DNA from: Clostridiaceae bacterium
Lineage (GTDB): Bacteria > Bacillota > Clostridia > Clostridiales > Clostridiaceae
DNA length: 7,231 bases
Reading direction: 5' to 3'
Assembly (NCBI GenBank): GCA_003510765.1
Contig: DOKV01000143.1
Coordinates: 1-7,231 of the forward strand
In this document: piece by piece, positions 1 through 6,302 of the stretch
How the letters are laid out: the number at the start of each line of letters is the position of its first letter
How positions within the stretch are numbered: the first letter of the stretch is position 1
The notes under the pieces: model-generated
What the model saw: only the letters and a program-made list of their open reading frames with translations
Databases searched by the model: none
Told to the model about the DNA's origin: nothing
Position numbers and translations under genes: made by a program

Positions 1-16
1 AGGTTTTTATAGACAT

Positions 17-22
17 CGTCAA
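17..22 (-). promoter_or_regulatory. Possible -35 element at the window edge
   Basis: TTGACG on the minus strand, identical to the -35 of the GGDEF promoter, lies just beyond the probable terminator. Only 16 bases remain before the window ends, so a -10 at 17-base spacing would fall outside. It may start the next leftward transcription unit; it cannot be confirmed here. Confidence 0.25.
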
Positions 23-31
23 TTTTCCTTG

Positions 32-66
32 AAAAAAAGAAAGGCTTTGCCTGACGCATTGCCTTT
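32..66 (-). terminator. Probable intrinsic terminator after the GGDEF gene
   Basis: On the minus strand AAAGGC (61-66) pairs with GCCTTT (40-45), followed closely by TC and seven T residues (32-38). The stem is only 6 base pairs with a 15-base loop, and a smaller AGGC-AAA-GCCT hairpin competes with it, so the structure is modest. Position (five bases after the stop codon) and the T-tract support a terminator. Confidence 0.5.
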
Positions 67-70
67 TCCC

Positions 71-1237
71 TTAGGATAGTTGAATTTCTTTCGATGCTTT
101 TTTATGAAGATACATTTTTCCATCGGCCAAGGTGTACAAATCGTCCATGGTCATATCTTGATGATAATGTTGGTACCCATAACTGAAGGTCAAAGAAGCT
201 ACCACCGGGTCTTTTTCTTGATGAAGAAGGGTAGACAGCTGATGAATATATCGTTCTACCTTCTTGTCACCACCACGAAGGATCACCGCAAACTCGTCTC
301 CACCCAGCCGCGAGGCAAGGCCCTTCTCGCTAAAGATCTTCTCTAAGGCTCTCCCAAAAGCAACGATTACTTCATCTCCCTTTTGGTGTCCATGCTCATC
401 ATTAATCTCTTTAAAATTATTGAGATCAAAGATGAATACCCCAAACTCCTTGCCGCTTTTCAGAAGATGGGAAAGTTCTGTTTCATAGCTTCTTCGATTA
501 AACAGCTTCGTCAAATGATCTTCCTCTGAAGGTACGGTCTCTAGGAACACATACACAAGGAGAAGTCCCAGCACAATGGAGGTCCAAGAAAAATGAAGCT
601 TGGAGTCAAACATTTGAATCACCATGCCCGCAATGGGTGATAAGAAACAAAGGACAAAAATCAATGTTTCTTGTACCGGTATCTTTTGACGATGCTTCCA
701 TACAAAGAAAACCATATACGCATAGAATGCCGCAAGGACTACATAATGAAGTTCCTTCAAAGGACCACTATTAAACCCATTGGTTAAGGGATTGATGTGG
801 AAATAAATGGGATTGTACAGATTATACAGTAAGATGAAGAACGTGAGGACAGAGGCTTGCTGATAATACATCTTGGAACGAATCCTACGTTGGTCCTTAA
901 AAATCCGATAGTCCACGTAGGAAAGGAGAACCCCTCCAATGACTGGTCCCACCAAAAAGAGCAGAAAGTTTGTGCTGTATTCTAAGAAATACGCCCCTGG
1001 AAACATCATGCCGTCAAAAATCCAGGTCAACGGTTCTAAAATAATGGACGCCCCTGTGGCATAAATGATCCAAAGGATGATATTCCCGCTAAATGTGCGA
1101 AGCTTGGAAGCCCGTACAAATAAATACAAAGCGAATAGAACCCCTAAGGCAAAGATATTGATTTGAAATTGCACCAAATACGCCATCTTCATAATCCCCC
1201 ATGCAGCAAACCAACAGTTCATCTTCTTGTGACTCAA
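71..1237 (-). CDS. Membrane GGDEF protein, probable diguanylate cyclase
   Basis: Likely makes cyclic di-GMP from two GTP. The first ~233 residues hold about seven hydrophobic segments (roughly 24-43, 52-73, 87-108, 127-142, 163-181, 191-209, 216-233), an input domain I cannot assign to a named family. The GGDEF domain fills about 238-383: DHLTKLFNRRSYE (240-252), metal/substrate motif FDLNNFKEINDEHGHQKGDE (270-289), active-site GGDEF (312-316) after SRL, and ADGKMYLHKK (371-380). All appear intact, so cyclase activity is plausible. The inhibitory RxxD I-site is missing (SEKG at that position). Numbering uses the TTG at 1235-1237 with AGAAGGA upstream. An ATG at 1184-1186 preceded by GGGGGA, starting MAYLVQFQINIF, is about equally plausible and puts the first membrane segment at the N-terminus. 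The signal sensed is unknown. Confidence 0.92.
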   Translation of the reverse strand: MSHKKMNCWFAAWGIMKMAYLVQFQINIFALGVLFALYLFVRASKLRTFSGNIILWIIYATGASIILEPLTWIFDGMMFPGAYFLEYSTNFLLFLVGPVIGGVLLSYVDYRIFKDQRRIRSKMYYQQASVLTFFILLYNLYNPIYFHINPLTNGFNSGPLKELHYVVLAAFYAYMVFFVWKHRQKIPVQETLIFVLCFLSPIAGMVIQMFDSKLHFSWTSIVLGLLLVYVFLETVPSEEDHLTKLFNRRSYETELSHLLKSGKEFGVFIFDLNNFKEINDEHGHQKGDEVIVAFGRALEKIFSEKGLASRLGGDEFAVILRGGDKKVERYIHQLSTLLHQEKDPVVASLTFSYGYQHYHQDMTMDDLYTLADGKMYLHKKASKEIQLS

Positions 1238-1247
1238 TGCAATTGCA
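1238..1247. repeat. 10-base perfect palindrome in the GGDEF gene leader
   Basis: TGCAATTGCA reads the same on both strands and lies between the AGAAGGA ribosome-binding-like site (1247-1253) and the TTG at 1235-1237. It is within about 20 bases of the predicted transcript start, so it could be a small operator or simply chance; no second copy was noticed. Confidence 0.4.
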
Positions 1248-1263
1248 TCCTTCTAATAGTATC

Positions 1264-1292
1264 ATTCTATCTGGTTTGATAAAATTCGTCAA
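1264..1292 (-). promoter_or_regulatory. Sigma-A-type promoter for the GGDEF gene
   Basis: On the minus strand TTGACG (1287-1292, five of six matches to TTGACA) and TAGAAT (1264-1269, five of six matches to TATAAT) are separated by exactly 17 bases. The predicted start is an A near 1257. A/T-rich sequence lies upstream of the -35. It sits in the 114-base gap between truA and the GGDEF gene and gives the latter its own transcription unit. Confidence 0.8.
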
Positions 1293-1351
1293 TATATTTT
1301 GAGATATCCTAAAATTGATATGAATTGTATTAAAGAACATGGCAATTTATC

Positions 1352-2140
1352 TTAGGGTTTGCACAGCACTTCTTCCATGGGCACCTGAAACACCTGGGGA
1401 TCATAATACACTTCTTCTAGGTATAGGCCTCCAGGAGGGAGCACCATGGAGGTGCCTCTTTTCCCTGATGCCAATATTTCTTGGATCCCCTTTGCATCCA
1501 TACGCCCAATGCCAGCATCCAAAAGGGTGCCCGCAAGAATTCTTGCCATATTGTATAGAAATCCAGAGGCGGTGAAATAGAACACCAAGAAGTCTCCTTC
1601 TTCTAGGACTTCTATGGAGGAAAGAGTCTTCACTGGATTGGGATCCGTGCTCCCCATAGATCTAAACCCGGAGAAATCATGGGTCCCAAGAAACGATTCT
1701 TTGGCAGCTAAGATTTTCTCCACATGAAGTGTTCTTGGATAATGATAGGCATAATGGCGATACAATGCCGAAGGTGCCTTCCTCCGAAGAATACGGTAGC
1801 TATAGGTTTTTCCCTGGGCACTTTTCCTAGCATCAAAGTCCATGGGCACCTCCAAAGATCTTTGGACCTTCAAATCCTCTGGCAAATGAGGATTCAGGGC
1901 ATGGATCATCCGGTCCCCCGGAATGGTAGACCTGGTCACAAAGGACACTGGATAGGCCCTGGCATGGACCCCAGCATCCGTTCGACTGGACCCAGACAAT
2001 ACCACCTCTTCCTTAAGAAGCGTCCTTAGGGCCCCTTCCAGGTCCCCTTGAACGGTCCGTTGATCTTTCTGCCGTTGATAGCCATGGAAGTTCGTCCCAT
2101 CATACTCTAGGTATAGCAATATTTTCTTCTCTCTACACAT
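1352..2140 (-). CDS. truA: tRNA pseudouridine(38-40) synthase TruA
   Basis: Converts uridines 38, 39 and 40 of the tRNA anticodon stem-loop to pseudouridine. It has 262 residues, normal for TruA. The N-terminal strand LLYLEYDGTNFHGYQRQ (8-24) matches the family; SRTDAGVHA (52-60) holds the catalytic Asp55; KTYSYRI (111-117) carries the active-site Tyr, probably Tyr115; GTHDFSGF (152-159), GFLYNMAR (193-200) and PPGGLYLEEV (235-244) are the later landmarks. Two positions differ from the usual motif: Ser52 replaces the common Gly of GRTDAGVHA, and Tyr63 stands where Gln is frequent. The ATG follows AGGAGG at 2149-2154 (8-base spacing). It follows ecfT as in many Bacillota, but a terminator-like hairpin intervenes. 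No terminator is evident after its TAA stop. Confidence 0.95.
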   Translation of the reverse strand: MCREKKILLYLEYDGTNFHGYQRQKDQRTVQGDLEGALRTLLKEEVVLSGSSRTDAGVHARAYPVSFVTRSTIPGDRMIHALNPHLPEDLKVQRSLEVPMDFDARKSAQGKTYSYRILRRKAPSALYRHYAYHYPRTLHVEKILAAKESFLGTHDFSGFRSMGSTDPNPVKTLSSIEVLEEGDFLVFYFTASGFLYNMARILAGTLLDAGIGRMDAKGIQEILASGKRGTSMVLPPGGLYLEEVYYDPQVFQVPMEEVLCKP

Positions 2141-2164
2141 AACATCTTCCTCCTAGAACCTTCT

Positions 2165-2204
2165 AAAAAAGACCCTTTCTTTCTATCTAAAGAAAAGGTC
2201 TTTT
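2165..2204 (-). terminator. Terminator-like hairpin between ecfT and truA
   Basis: A 16-base-pair inverted repeat (arms 2167-2182 and 2189-2204, one G-T wobble, 6-base loop). On the minus strand the stem AAAAGACC... closes and ends in TCTTTTTT, the form of an intrinsic terminator for ecfT. The arm is A/T-rich on both sides, so the plus strand could also terminate (tail TTTTCTC), but no plus-strand gene is seen. The truA start is only 24 bases beyond, and its ribosome binding site about 10 bases beyond, leaving no room for a promoter between. Confidence 0.75.
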
Positions 2205-2212
2205 CTCATACA

Positions 2213-3028
2213 CTAAATAATGCTTGTGAATCTCAGAGAAAAGGTCGCCAAAACCAATAGGGCAAAAACCCCAAAGGCATAGCCATCTCTTCGTCTATAC
2301 TTTAGCTGCTTCATACGGGTTCTTCCTTCGCCACCACGGTAGCTTCTGGCTTCCATGGCCATGGCCAGCTCTTCTGCTCGTCTAAAGGACGAGATGAACA
2401 GCGGCACCAACAAAGGAATAAGACTTTTGGCTTTCTTCACAATATTGGGGGAATCAAAGTCCGCTCCTCTAGCCATTTGGGCTTTCATGATTTTATCCGT
2501 CTCATCCATGAGGGTGGGAATAAATCGAAGGGCAATACTCATCATCATGGCCAGTTCATGAGCTGGCACCCCAATTCTTTTGAAAGGCTTCAAGAGGCTT
2601 TCAATGCCATCGGTGAGCTCAATGGGGGAAGTGGTCAAGGTCAAAATGGACGTCCCCATGATGAGAAAGACCAAACGAAAGGTCATAAAGAGGGCTTGAT
2701 AAACCCCTTCTTTATAAATCCTGATGAACCAGAAATCCACAAGTAATGTAGCCTCAGTCCCACGGGTGACAAACATATTCAGCACCGCAGTGAAGATGAT
2801 GAGGACAAACACCGGTTTGATCCCCTTGTATAAATACTTGGGAGAGAGCCTAGCCACCCGAACCATAAGCATGATAAACCCAAAGATCAGGGCGTAGGCT
2901 GCAAAGTTCTTCACCAAAAAGAGATTCACAATGAACAAAATAGAAATGAGAATCTTTGTCCTTGGGTCTAGCTTATGAATAAAGGACTCTCCTGGAAGGT
3001 ACTGCCCGATGGTGATGTTCTTAATCAT
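2213..3028 (-). CDS. ecfT: ECF transporter transmembrane component EcfT
   Basis: Integral membrane scaffold of the ECF module that joins the EcfA1/EcfA2 ATPases to exchangeable S components. It has 271 residues, the usual size. Hydrophobic segments are visible at about 25-40, 42-57, 70-88, 112-132, in the region around 203-214 and at 251-268. The two cytoplasmic coupling-helix motifs are present: ARG at 186-188 (in [11 protein letters not shown]) and the related ARS at 227-229 (in MEARSYRGG). The early motif HKLDPRTKI (18-26) is typical of the family. The ATG overlaps the ecfA2 stop by 8 bases and follows AGGAGG at 3037-3042 (8-base spacing). With ecfA1 and ecfA2 it makes a complete energising module. 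No S component is linked, as expected for group II (shared-module) ECF systems. Confidence 0.95.
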   Translation of the reverse strand: MIKNITIGQYLPGESFIHKLDPRTKILISILFIVNLFLVKNFAAYALIFGFIMLMVRVARLSPKYLYKGIKPVFVLIIFTAVLNMFVTRGTEATLLVDFWFIRIYKEGVYQALFMTFRLVFLIMGTSILTLTTSPIELTDGIESLLKPFKRIGVPAHELAMMMSIALRFIPTLMDETDKIMKAQMARGADFDSPNIVKKAKSLIPLLVPLFISSFRRAEELAMAMEARSYRGGEGRTRMKQLKYRRRDGYAFGVFALLVLATFSLRFTSII

Positions 3029-3890
3029 GACAACCCCCTCCTTCTACGAGCATTCTCTTGATTTCTTCTTTGGCCTCTTGCACGGTGAAAATATCTTCTC
3101 GCACGGGAAGACCCTTTTCCTTTAAGGCGCGCATGAGATAGGTGATCTGTGGTGCCCCAAGGCCCACTTCTTCTAGTAGATCCAGCTGCACGAAAACCTC
3201 CCTGGGGGTTCCCTGGAGCATGATCTTTGCTCCACTCATGACGATGACTTCATCGGCAATTTCTGCCACGTCTTCCATGGAGTGGGTCACAAGAATCACC
3301 GTATGGCGATACTCTTCATGAAGCTTTTTCAGTTGTCCCAAAATGGCATCTCGGCCCCTGGGGTCTAACCCTGCAATGGGTTCATCCAAAATGAGTACCT
3401 TGGGCTCCATGGCCACAACCCCTGCAATGGCCACTCTTCTTTTTTGTCCCCCTGAGATTTCAAAGGGGGACAAATCTTTGTACTTTTCATACTCCAGACC
3501 TACCATCTCCATGGCGCGCTTCACCCGAAAAGTCACTTCCTCTTTGGACAGCCCTAAATTATTGGGCCCAAAGGCGATGTCCTTTTCAATGGTCTCCTCA
3601 AAGAGTTGATACTCTGGGTATTGAAACACAAGGCCCACTTTCTTTCGAATCTCACTCATCACCGTACTCTTGTCTGTGATGTCCATATCATCCACATAAA
3701 TCTTCCCTGAAGTTGGCTTTAACAGCCCATTGAGGTGCTGAATCAAGGTGGATTTTCCCGAGCCTGTATGGCCGATGAGGGCATAAAATTTCCCTTCCTC
3801 TAAGTCCAAATTGATGTTGTCTAAGGCCACGGTCTCAAAGGGGGTCTTAGGCATATACACATGGGTTAAGTTTTCTATTTTAATTGACAT
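3021..3890 (-). CDS. ecfA2: ECF transporter energising ATPase EcfA2 (CbiO-type)
   Basis: Second ABC ATPase of the ECF module, expected to form a heterodimer with EcfA1 and bind the coupling helices of EcfT at the cytoplasmic membrane face. It has 289 residues. Motifs are Walker [10 protein letters not shown] (40-48), Q-loop Gln90 in [13 protein letters not shown], signature ISGGQKRR (145-152, Ile in place of Leu), Walker B VLILDE (165-170) with Glu170, D-loop AGLDPRGR (173-180) and switch His203 in VTHSMEDV. All catalytic residues are present, so both ATP sites of the heterodimer look competent. The ATG lies inside the end of ecfA1 (16-base overlap), with GGAGG at 3895-3899 only 4 bases before it, suggesting translation coupled to ecfA1. 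Its own stop overlaps the ecfT start by 8 bases. Confidence 0.95.
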   Translation of the reverse strand: MSIKIENLTHVYMPKTPFETVALDNINLDLEEGKFYALIGHTGSGKSTLIQHLNGLLKPTSGKIYVDDMDITDKSTVMSEIRKKVGLVFQYPEYQLFEETIEKDIAFGPNNLGLSKEEVTFRVKRAMEMVGLEYEKYKDLSPFEISGGQKRRVAIAGVVAMEPKVLILDEPIAGLDPRGRDAILGQLKKLHEEYRHTVILVTHSMEDVAEIADEVIVMSGAKIMLQGTPREVFVQLDLLEEVGLGAPQITYLMRALKEKGLPVREDIFTVQEAKEEIKRMLVEGGGCHD

Positions 3891-4741
3891 ATTGCCTCCA
3901 CCATCTCTTCGATATTGAGGATGCCCTCTTTAAGGTTCATCCCCTCTTGGATCAGTTCATGGGCCAATTCTGTCACCTGTGGTACATCCAGGCCAATGGA
4001 CTTTAAGAGTGCTACATTTTTAAAGACGTTCCTTGGCACATCATCAATGATGATCTTGCCCTCTTCCATGACCACGATACGGTCTCCTTGGACAGCTTCC
4101 TCCATGAAATGGGTAATGTGCACAATGGTAATGCCATAGTCTTCATTGAGGGCACGGATGGTCTTCATGACTTCTTGCCTCCCTGAAGGATCCAGCATGG
4201 CTGTGGGTTCATCTAAGATGATGAGCTTTGGGCGCATGGCAATGATGCCTGCAATGGCCACCCGCTGTTTTTGCCCGCCAGAAAGAAGATGTGGCGCATG
4301 CTTTCTATAGTCAAACATGTTCACTTCCCGTAAAGAGTCGTCCACCCTTTTCCGGATTTCTGAAGGCTCCACCCCAAGATTCTCTGGCCCAAAAGCCACA
4401 TCCTCTTCCACCACCGTTGCCACCATCTGGTTGTCTGGGTTTTGGAAAACCATGCCGGCTCTCTTACGGACTTCCCAGGTATTCTCCGGTACCGTGGCAT
4501 CGATGCCGTCGATATAGATCTTCCCCCCCGCTGGCAAAAGCAGTGCGTTCATATGTTTGGCAAAGGTGGATTTCCCCGAACCATTATGGCCCAGGACCAC
4601 CAAAAATTCCCCTTCTTTTACAGTGAGGTCTACCCCTTGTAGAGAATACTCTTTCTCTCCAGAGGGACCATCATCATAGTAATGGGTCAAGTTTTCCGCT
4701 TTTATGATTTCTTGTCTCATCTCTTTTCTGTCCGTTTCCAT
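3875..4741 (-). CDS. ecfA1: ECF transporter energising ATPase EcfA1 (CbiO-type)
   Basis: First of two ABC ATPases of the energy-coupling factor module, which powers uptake of vitamins or metal ions by interchangeable S components. From the preferred ATG it has 288 residues, typical for EcfA. Nucleotide-binding motifs are complete: Walker [10 protein letters not shown] (51-59), Q-loop Gln100 in VFQNPDNQ, signature LSGGQKQR (153-160), Walker B LIILDE (173-178) with catalytic Glu178, D-loop around AMLDPSGR, and switch His211 in ITHFMEEA. The C-terminal part (about 225-288) is the extra regulatory or dimerisation region of EcfA proteins. A longer form could start at 4798, but that adds 19 residues without a ribosome binding site. 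The 3' end overlaps ecfA2 by 16 bases. The name follows gene order: first ATPase after rplQ. The substrate cannot be inferred. Confidence 0.94.
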   Translation of the reverse strand: METDRKEMRQEIIKAENLTHYYDDGPSGEKEYSLQGVDLTVKEGEFLVVLGHNGSGKSTFAKHMNALLLPAGGKIYIDGIDATVPENTWEVRKRAGMVFQNPDNQMVATVVEEDVAFGPENLGVEPSEIRKRVDDSLREVNMFDYRKHAPHLLSGGQKQRVAIAGIIAMRPKLIILDEPTAMLDPSGRQEVMKTIRALNEDYGITIVHITHFMEEAVQGDRIVVMEEGKIIIDDVPRNVFKNVALLKSIGLDVPQVTELAHELIQEGMNLKEGILNIEEMVEAICQLK

Positions 4742-4748
4742 AACTTTT

Positions 4749-4754
4749 CCTCCT
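4749..4754 (-). promoter_or_regulatory. Ribosome binding site that decides the ecfA1 start
   Basis: A perfect AGGAGG on the minus strand, 7 bases before the ATG at 4739-4741. The longer in-frame ATG at 4796-4798 has no comparable site and would lie at, or upstream of, the likely transcript start. This supports the shorter protein. Confidence 0.88.
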
Positions 4755-4804
4755 AAGATCAGCACTAAAGAACACCCATCTTTCTCTTTACTACTCATCT
4801 TTCT

Positions 4805-4815
4805 ATAGTATCATA
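4805..4815 (-). promoter_or_regulatory. Candidate promoter -10 region for ecfA1-ecfA2-ecfT
   Basis: Just past the rplQ terminator the minus strand reads TATGATACTAT. Two overlapping -10 readings are possible: TATGAT (4810-4815, five of six matches to TATAAT) or an extended -10 TGATACTAT (4805-4813). No good -35 is visible; at the expected distance lie only the terminator T-tract and stem. The extended -10 reading would place the transcript start near 4798, giving a leader of about 57 bases before the preferred ecfA1 start. The assignment is tentative and rests on position and -10 similarity only. Confidence 0.35.
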
Positions 4816-4824
4816 CTTTTTCTG

Positions 4825-4858
4825 AAAAAAAAGGGGACTAAGTTTCCTTAATCCCCTT
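4825..4858 (-). terminator. Strong intrinsic terminator after rplQ
   Basis: On the minus strand a 12-base-pair stem (AAGGGGATTAAG pairing with CTTAGTCCCCTT, one G-U wobble) closes on a GAAA tetraloop and runs straight into eight T residues (4825-4832). The GNRA loop, G/C-rich stem base and uninterrupted T-tract make this a textbook Rho-independent terminator. It ends the rpmJ-rpsM-rpsK-rpoA-rplQ transcript and implies a separate promoter for ecfA1. Confidence 0.93.
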
Positions 4859-4901
4859 ACCTGCACCTTTAAGGGAAGTGAAAGCTTCCTCTTGAAGATT
4901 C

Positions 4902-5243
4902 TTATACCAGTTCCAGAATGGCCTTTTCAGCACCGTCGCCTCTTCTTGGGCCGGTCTTCAGGATTCTTGTATATCCACCATTTCTTTCAGCATACTTTGG
5001 TGCAATGTTATCAAACAGGTTCTTTACAACCTCTTCTTCATGTACATAGCTTAGTACCTGTCTTCTTGCGTGAAGGTCCCCTCTTTTAGCAAGAGTGATC
5101 ATCTTCTCAGCAATATTCTTTGTTTCCTTCGCTCTGTAGAATGTAGTCTCAATTCTACCATGCTTTAAAAAGTTTGTAACAAGACTTCTAAGCATAGCAG
5201 TTCTTTGGTCGGTTGGACGACCAAGTTTTCTTAATGTAGCCAT
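4902..5243 (-). CDS. rplQ: 50S ribosomal protein L17
   Basis: L17 of the large subunit, located near the polypeptide exit tunnel. It has 113 residues, the compact bacterial length. Signatures are KLGRPTDQR (residues 6-14), the [15 protein letters not shown] stretch (27-41), [20 protein letters not shown] (48-67), [20 protein letters not shown] near the C-terminus and the terminal ELV. The start ATG is 8 bases after AGGAGG, in the 14-base gap after rpoA. It is the last gene of the ribosomal block: a strong intrinsic terminator lies about 43 bases past its stop, separating it from the ECF transporter genes that in many Bacillota follow it. Confidence 0.98.
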   Translation of the reverse strand: MATLRKLGRPTDQRTAMLRSLVTNFLKHGRIETTFYRAKETKNIAEKMITLAKRGDLHARRQVLSYVHEEEVVKNLFDNIAPKYAERNGGYTRILKTGPRRGDGAEKAILELV

Positions 5244-5257
5244 TTAACTTACCTCCT

Positions 5258-6205
5258 TTACTCGTCAGTGGACTTTAAAGATAAATCCAAGTCCTTTAGC
5301 TTTCTCTCAACTTCTTCGAGAGATTTTTTACCCAGATTCCTTACCTTCATCATGTCGTCCATGGTCTTTTCTGTAAGCTCATGAACCGTATTGATGCCTG
5401 CTCTCTTCAAGCAGTTGTAGGATCTTACGGATAGGTCCAGTTCCTCGATGATCATCTCTAGAACTTTTTCCTTCTTGTCATCTTCCTTCTCAATCATCAC
5501 TTCAACATCGTTGGCGTGATTGGTCAGTGTCATGAACAGCTTAAAGTGCTCAATAAGTACTTTTGCAGCAAGACTTATGGCCTCTTCTGTCAAAATGGTA
5601 CCATTGGTCCATATTTCAAGAGTCAACTTGTCATAATCTGTGATTTGTCCGACTCTTGTATTATCCACAGTGAAGTTTACTCTCTTCACAGGGGTATATA
5701 TTGAATCCATGGGAATGGTAGAAAGGGGTAGGCCTTCGGCCTTGTTTCTCATTTGAGAAACGTATCCTCTTCCTCTGTCCACGTTGATTTCAACATATAG
5801 CTTTGCATCCTCTTCCAAGGTAGCAATATAGAGATCTTTGTTGATGATTTCTACATCGCCATCGGTCTTAATATCTCCGGCAGTGACCACACCTGGGCCC
5901 TTGGCATCGATATAGATCTTTCTTGGTCCTTCTCCATTCATCTTGATGAATAGGCCCTTAAGGTTTAGGATCAGTTCTGTGACATCTTCCCGAACCCCTG
6001 GTACCACGGAGAATTCATGAAGGACACCGTCAATCTTTACAGATGTGGGTGCCACTCCTGGCAGTGAGGATAAAAGCATTCTTCTCAATGCATTACCTAA
6101 AGTAATTCCATAGCCTCTTTCTAATGGTTCTACTACGAACTTACCATAGGTTCCATCTTCGCTGGTTTCTACACACTGAATCTTTGGCTTTTCTATTTCA
6201 AACAT
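5258..6205 (-). CDS. rpoA: DNA-directed RNA polymerase subunit alpha
   Basis: The alpha subunit, two copies of which form the dimer on which the beta subunits assemble; the C-terminal domain binds UP-element DNA and activators. It has 315 residues, normal for Bacillota. The N-terminal dimerisation domain spans about residues 1-230 and carries [20 protein letters not shown] (31-50), the conserved dimer and beta-contact segment. An acidic/basic linker (about 236-250) precedes the C-terminal domain (about 252-310), which has [14 protein letters not shown]; Arg261 corresponds to E. coli Arg265, the main DNA contact. The (HhH)2-like [12 protein letters not shown] follows at 289-300. The ATG follows AGGAGG at 9-base spacing. 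The TAA stop at 5258-5260 abuts the rplQ ribosome binding site (AGGAGG at 5252-5257), consistent with coupled translation. Confidence 0.98.
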   Translation of the reverse strand: MFEIEKPKIQCVETSEDGTYGKFVVEPLERGYGITLGNALRRMLLSSLPGVAPTSVKIDGVLHEFSVVPGVREDVTELILNLKGLFIKMNGEGPRKIYIDAKGPGVVTAGDIKTDGDVEIINKDLYIATLEEDAKLYVEINVDRGRGYVSQMRNKAEGLPLSTIPMDSIYTPVKRVNFTVDNTRVGQITDYDKLTLEIWTNGTILTEEAISLAAKVLIEHFKLFMTLTNHANDVEVMIEKEDDKKEKVLEMIIEELDLSVRSYNCLKRAGINTVHELTEKTMDDMMKVRNLGKKSLEEVERKLKDLDLSLKSTDE

Positions 6206-6302
6206 GAATTAAACCCTCCTAAAGAATATTGGCAACTAATCTTGAGGGTACTGATTCTAAGGTCCCAGATCTTACGCCCAGGTAACTTAGCACTTAAAAT
6301 TA
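6206..6302 (-). other. 97-base rpsK-rpoA spacer with imperfect stem-loop, rpsD absent
   Basis: This spacer lies where rpsD is found in many Clostridia. On the coding strand it contains CTAAG and CTTAG (plus-strand positions 6286-6290 and 6257-6261) that can close an imperfect stem-loop extended inward by a few further pairs (CC with GG) across mismatches, with an AGATCT palindrome inside. The rpoA ribosome binding site AGGAGG is at 6215-6220, 9 bases before its ATG. There is no T-run after the stem, so it does not look like a terminator, and no convincing -35/-10 pair is present. One minus-strand frame is open across the spacer but has no ATG start and does not resemble the S4 N-terminus. Its role, if any, is unknown. 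Confidence 0.4.

Noticed and set aside
1089..1340. Minus-strand 83-codon frame spanning the promoter and start of the GGDEF gene
   Set aside because: It runs through the -35/-10 region and out of frame into the GGDEF gene; it has no ribosome binding site and no family resemblance.
1339..1575. Plus-strand open frame over the end of truA
   Set aside because: It lies antisense to truA, starts in intergenic sequence without a ribosome binding site and shows no recognisable domain; it is a shadow of the truA codons.
2165..2204. Plus-strand terminator reading of the ecfT-truA hairpin
   Set aside because: The structure is symmetrical enough, but no plus-strand gene exists anywhere in the window that would need it.
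4291..4642. Several overlapping plus-strand frames opposite ecfA1, one proline-rich
   Set aside because: They oppose the conserved ATPase motifs of ecfA1, have no ribosome binding sites and their composition is the mirror of Gly- and Lys/Glu-rich codons.
2213..4741. A dedicated ECF importer with its own S component
   Set aside because: No small hydrophobic S-component gene adjoins the module, and the rplQ-truA location is that of the shared group II module, so no substrate can be assigned.
6206..6302. Decayed rpsD remnant in the rpsK-rpoA spacer
   Set aside because: All three minus-strand translations were read; none resembles S4 (no MARYTGP-like start, no conserved C-terminus), so a remnant cannot be claimed.
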